From NCBI GenBank assembly GCA_947650285.1, contig CANTFL010001476.1, positions 28,134 through 92,133 on the forward strand: a stretch of 64,000 nucleotides of DNA, read 5' to 3'. The DNA is from Hyaloperonospora brassicae (taxonomy: Eukaryota; Oomycota; Peronosporomycetes; Peronosporales; Peronosporaceae). Of this stretch, positions 59,401-64,000 are shown piece by piece (position 1 is the first letter of the stretch; the number at the start of each line of letters is the position of its first letter). A program made the translations under genes and the position numbers. The notes beneath the pieces are model-generated. The model did no database searches. It had not been told where the DNA came from and saw only the letters and a program-made list of their open reading frames with translations.

Positions 59401-61270
59401 TGACATGGTTATGCAGCATTTTGCCATGTAATCGAGCAATCATGTACCAATCGACAAGCTGCAGCCAGCTTTAGTAAATGTTTTGCAAGGAGTAAAAAAG
59501 TGAGAAACTGAAGTGATTTGCATGGAACATTGCGTACAACAACAATGTAAACCATTCCTGTCATTGTAAATGTTTTTCTTCTACCTCACATCAATAGCTC
59601 AGGTCTCAGGCTCACGTCAAAGCCCGCGTTCCTACGTATCTGGTTCACGTCAACAGCACACGTTTCTATCGATTGCAAAAATATGAACAAGCAAAGAGAC
59701 TTTAACGTTTTCGATATCGAGCTTTGCATCGGTCCATCAGTATGTTTATGTCTTATTTCTACGAGGATTGAGTCACTCGATTCAATACAGCAGCCATCGC
59801 GTTCATTGACCTAGAAATGAAGGAGCGAGCGTCTTGAGACACTAAAGACGACCGGAATTCTGGAAATGCACATACGACACAGCCCGTGGGTACGTTTTGT
59901 GAGATACACGTGGTGTACGATAGGTGTTGTAGAGCGAAAGGTGCTTACTTCAGCACTGGATTCAGTCGGAAGAGCGGATGACGATCAGCCACTGGAGTGA
60001 GAAGTCATGGACAATGACGCCACATTCGAGAGGCGTGATGTACGAATACGATCATCCCAACGAAATCCAGCTTACCATCAACAAGCAAATGTCGACAACT
60101 CCCTTCTGTACGTCCTGCACGATGTGGAGTGTTCTGAGGCATTCCAACTCTGTTCTTTAGTCGATATAAATGCTCCCGAACAACACTCACATTCGTGTGT
60201 GTGGCTTGACCCCCCGACTCTAGCAAACTGTGAATACGAGACACACGCTTGGTCTCTGCAGTGGGTCGGAACCGCGCACCTGTCGTCCGTGAACACGCAA
60301 GCTCTGGTCCGCTGCTATCGTTACTGCTCATGTCCAGTGAGTGCTCCATACAAAATTCGCGACTGCAATTCCTCCTGCCGCTCGAAACTTTTGCTTTTAC
60401 GCAGTGTTTCGGTAGGCCAATTCCTCAAATTTCGCCCACTCGCAGCTCTCATCGGGCCACATGGGACTGCGTCTCGGTACGTCTTCTTGGCACACCCCAC
60501 CGGTGACCCCCAATCTGCACGGCGAGTGTCGTCAACGACTCGGTGCGAACCCGTGCACTCTACGTAAGTGTAGACGACATGCTGCTCGCTACGTGGATCC
60601 GGAGGCAGCCTGTCGCTCTCTCACCGCAAGTTCGGTTCTCTCGTATCGTAGCGCTGCCGGTGTCAGCATTCCCACCAAACTTCCTCCAGTACGCTCAGCT
60701 CGTTCGTGCTTGGCCGCAGACACGCATGACGCTCTTTTCAGCACACTCCCAGCAGTAGGTGCAGTCGAACGCTGGTCCCATACACGTGTGCGGTTCTCAA
60801 ACGCACTGCTGAACGACGTCAAACCAGAGCTCTGTACAAAACGTTCCGACGCGTGGAGGAGGCGGCGCAACGTGTTGTCTTGACCGGCTTCGTGCCAAGA
60901 GCGCTGACTGGTGTCGAGACTGTCTGTGTCTCTGCAGTGGCACCGACCACATGACACGAACGGAAGTGTCTATCGCTACATCTGCGGGGCAGCGGCCAAC
61001 GCGCCACGAAAAGGAACCAAATGGTTGCGCAGGTCTCTGCCGCTACATGTGACGTGCAGTGCGCTTACGTTTTGGCAGAAACCGCATGGGGGATGCAGGC
61101 AAAAGAGAGCATGTGATCCCGTCGACATGTTGCTCTGCGGAAGGCGTGTCACGGCAGCTGGGGGCGTGTGCGACAGCAGTCGCAGGTCTCACCACTAGCG
61201 CAAGTTGAGCACCACAACAATGTCGTCGTCGGGGCGCCAATGCCCACGGGTTCATTCCAGTCGACCTGTA
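56429..61270. other. 4.8 kb without a supportable gene
   Basis: Open frames of 60-190 codons occur on both strands (for example 58733-59200, 59002-59274, 60007-60567, 60461-60883) but none shows a recognised domain and overlapping frames compete. I see no LTR, no tRNA and no rRNA. It may be decayed coding or transposon DNA: composition is mixed, and several short stretches look codon-like without continuity. Confidence 0.5.
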
Positions 61271-61290
61271 GCGTTCATTTCGCGTTTGTG
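61270..61290 (+). promoter_or_regulatory. Oomycete-like initiator upstream of the ankyrin gene
   Basis: GCGTTCATTTCGCGTTTGTG resembles the oomycete Inr plus flanking element (consensus GCTCATTYYNCAWTTT) and lies about 85-95 bp before the ATG, the usual distance. Confidence 0.5.
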
Positions 61291-61364
61291 CTTCCAGTGG
61301 TCAAGCGCTACGACACTCGTTGCAACGTTTCTCGTCCCTCGTCCCTCGTCTCTCGACTGCCGCC

Positions 61365-62952
61365 ATGTCAAAGGTCTCGACGTTCGTGCGCAAACTCTTT
61401 CGCAAAGACGATCGCGACGATCGTGGGGTGCACCTTCGACTGCGAAGAGCTGTGGCCGCGGGCAAAGCTCGTCAAGTGGCCGTGTTGCTCGAGAAAGGGG
61501 CGTGTCCGATTTGGATGGACGACGACGCCCACAGTCGTCGACGCTTCCGTCGCCGTCACTCGGACCCGTGTCAACTCAATGCACTGCTGCTCGCCTGTCG
61601 TCTCGGCGACGTGGAGGTGCTCAGTCTGCTGCTGGACGCGTTCTTCGCAGAACCGCAAGTGCTGGCACACTTCAGCCGCGCCATGTACTGCCTCGTGATC
61701 CGCTACGGCCATTGGAACGCTTTCCAGCGACTGCAACAACGCCGCGTGCCAATGACCTCCGTGTCTTCTGCGTCGTCCATCGACTCCATCGACTCTCGCG
61801 CGTCCGACGCGTCGAGTCGACTGCTGTCTGCTGCAGCAATGGAGCACTCGAGCTCGAAGCTCCCGATGCCCGTATTCGTCGCGGCAGAACACGGCCGTCA
61901 CCACATCTTGAGCTTCTTGTTGGACCGCTGCCCTCAGGACTGGGCGCACTACTCGTTCGAAGGGTATTCGCTCTTGACGGTGGCCACTATCAACGGGCAC
62001 TACGAGTGCGTCCGTGTCTTGCTTGACCGTCAGGTCGCTAGTGGGAAAACCATTAACGCTGCAGTCGCTGCAGCGCGCCGCCATCGCCAGGCGCACATCC
62101 TCGTCCTGCTCACAAGCCGTCTGCCTGAGTTCACATCCGATTCGGAACCTGCGTACAAGCGCCGAGAAAATCTGCCACTCAACAACAGCCACAACAACCA
62201 CAACAACCACAAGAACAACAACAACAACGTCAGTGACTTGATGGGCTACCGATTGAAGTCGTCTTGCTACGCCTCCTCACTCCTTCGAGGTCGCGCCTCA
62301 ATTGCAGAGACTGTGGCAAGCGATTTCGACGATGATGGAAGACGCAGCAGTCTCCTGAGTGTCAGCTCACCTGTCAACTACAACCAGAGCTTGGACCACG
62401 TCGAGGAGATGCGCATTCGAGCGGAGATGGCGCGCGAGCAGCAGCAGATCGGTATGAAGTGGTTCTTTGATGGACGTGGACCAGCTGCAGGTGTGCCACG
62501 CCGCGTGGATCCCCACGGACTGAGTGCGGGCAGTATCCGAGTGCTCACGTCGGCGCGCGAAGGTGCTCCGAGCTCGAACGACAGCAGCTCTTCGTGCCAG
62601 GAAGACGTGTCGTGGTACGCGGTCAAGTCGAGTGACAAGAGCCTGCAGCAACTCGATGATCTATTGACGAGCGAGGAAGAGGAGGAAGAGGAGGAAGAGG
62701 AGGGAGGAGGAGGAAGAGGTGGAAACGTACTACGAGTCGATGTTTCTGGTTCACGAAGATGAAGTGACCGAGACGTCCGATGAGCTGCCTCCTCTGTTCG
62801 AAGAAGCACATATGCCAGTGACAACCGCCCAGTCTTCAGGTGTGCAGCGATCCGAGAGGTCACGTAAGGTCATCAGTATCCGCAGCAGTGGGTTGCAAAA
62901 CCGACTGCTGACTGCCATCGAAGAGAACTTTGCTGGAGAGACCGAAGCGTAG
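61365..62952 (+). CDS. Ankyrin-repeat protein, frame broken by one base at 62673-62719
   Basis: ATG 61365 (CCATGTCA) is the first ATG in frame. Up to five ankyrin-like repeats: residues about 21-46, 72-91 (ALLLACRLGDVEVLSLLLD), 168-190 (PVFVAAEHGRHHILSFLLD), 200-224 (SLLTVATINGHYECVRVLLD) and 229-252. Then an Asn/His-rich run (272-288), a Ser-rich part and a Glu run. The frame stops at 62762, but the +1 frame runs on from the Glu tract through VETYYESMFLVHEDEVTE to 62952; one base fewer in the purine tract gives 528 residues with an acidic tail. Most likely a sequence error or length polymorphism. No introns seen. Ankyrin proteins bind partners; this partner is unknown. Confidence 0.8.
62673..62719. 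repeat. Purine (GAG/GAA) microsatellite inside the ankyrin gene
   Basis: A (GAGGAA)-type tract encoding Glu that holds one GGG where the period expects GG. The frame change of the gene maps here. Confidence 0.85.
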
Positions 62953-64000
62953 GTCTCGTGTAACTACTAATATGAAAGAGATGAACACGTATCGGTGTCG
63001 ATAGATCTGCAACTTGCACGGCAACTGTAAACCGACAGTCACCATCGCCATCATCATCATAACGGCTGTCATGGACGTGGATAACAGCACTGCTTCGGCT
63101 CCGACGCGGTCACAGACCTTAACATACAGCTGCATGTGCCGACCAAAGTATTGCAGTCCAGTCGGAGATGTAGGTAGACGTTGAGCGTAAGTTAGCAGTC
63201 CGACTTTGCTGGTTCTGCGCTGGGGGTGAGATCAGCTTACGAGCAGATGTCAAAGCGGCGGCGGGTACAACCATTGACGCAGTCTCTGCCCTTGTACCGG
63301 AAGCAATAAGCAGGTCCGTTCGTGCTTGAGAGAGCAATGAGCTTTTGATGGCGGCGCGTGTTGTTGGCCCATCCATCAGTGTGCTATGCAGACACTGACT
63401 CGGCACTTGTCCACCAGCAGCGTATCCGACGATACTGCACCGGTAATCAGTAGACGATACTATCACCTGTTGACACTGCTCGAGCCCTTTTCGACGCTGC
63501 CTCGAACCGCAGTTGATGTCGTTGTGCATATAATTGTGGATCGACTGTCACAAGACCATCGGCGCCAATGAGACTGTTGCAGCCGTGCGTCGCGCTGACA
63601 ATAATCGACACGCTCGCTGGCTGGACACGGTAACATAATGCGCAATCGTCAGTGGTCGGCGTGAAGGTATTTTGGCAGCGACTGATGACGGGAAGGAATC
63701 TCCAATGCAACAAGCGCAGCGCATGTGCTCATTCTGGCTTCAATGAAGTCACTGCAACTAGCCTTCGCGCTACACTCCGCACCGCAATGACCTCAGTCCG
63801 TTCAAGCAAAGCTTCATGATCAGTGTTGAACCTTATTATTCATCATACCAACCGGTTGCCTGCAGCCGGAGTCAACTGATCAGCAGCGACAGAACCTGAT
63901 TCCAAATAGTCTGCTCGACATGTGGAATGCGAAGAGCGCTTCTGCACGATCGATTTGGGCCCCGTCACTGTCGAGTTAGGACAAAGTCGAGCGCTCAGCT
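62953..64000. other. Right flank, no gene recognised
   Basis: It contains the 3' region of the ankyrin gene and then only short frames (longest 63529-63119, minus, 136 codons, no recognised domain). Confidence 0.5.

Noticed and set aside
61368..62210. A 280-codon frame antisense to the ankyrin gene
   Set aside because: No domain; composition mirrors the ankyrin coding strand, which has clear repeats and an initiator upstream.

Overview
The window reads as oomycete nuclear DNA (Phytophthora / downy-mildew type). The evidence is the style of the Ty3/Gypsy elements (oomycete-type gag with a CCHC knuckle, a second RNase H of the archaeal type, integrase followed by a chromodomain), short 75-96 nt introns in compact tandem genes, a START plus FYVE-like zinc-finger protein of the kind expanded in oomycetes, and an oomycete-like initiator. 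I cannot name the species.

Layout. 1-46274 is a nested, partly palindromic cluster of one superfamily of Ty3/Gypsy elements. Two LTR subfamilies are present: LTR1 (about 1.24 kb) and LTR2 (about 1.22-1.40 kb). Four element bodies can be followed: A (minus strand, cut by the left edge), D (8789-22675, minus strand, LTR to LTR), B (22676-32241, plus strand) and C (32242-44911, minus strand). The order inside an element is LTR - gag - protease - RT - RNase H - second RNase H - integrase/chromodomain. Beyond the integrase lies an extra gene on the OPPOSITE strand, converging on pol, here called ORFX: an N-terminal coiled coil, a Ser/Arg/Pro-rich middle and a conserved C-terminal module. ORFX starts next to the 3' LTR. 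All bodies carry frameshifts and stops. LTR1 sits at the same position in gag of A and C (solo LTRs with a TGCC direct repeat) and at the same junction in B (as the 5' LTR of element D), so D apparently entered an ancestor of A, B and C. B and C form an inverted repeat with arms of about 9.2 kb; two LTR2 copies (43690-46274) form another.

46275-50620 holds older, decayed Gypsy remnants: RNase H and integrase on the plus strand, then gag and a probable LTR on the minus strand. The LTR2 cluster abuts this remnant exactly at an LTR end.

51540-64000 is host sequence, GC-richer and with three supportable genes: a type I DAHP synthase (four exons, minus, with an unusual hydrophobic N-terminus), a START/FYVE-like protein (two exons, minus, 242 bp upstream of DAHP synthase) and an ankyrin-repeat protein (plus, frame broken by one base in a purine tract). 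The 4.9 kb between 56.4 and 61.3 kb and the last 1 kb show no gene I can support. The most unusual feature is the convergent, LTR-proximal ORFX found in all complete-enough copies, together with LTRs saturated in GATC.
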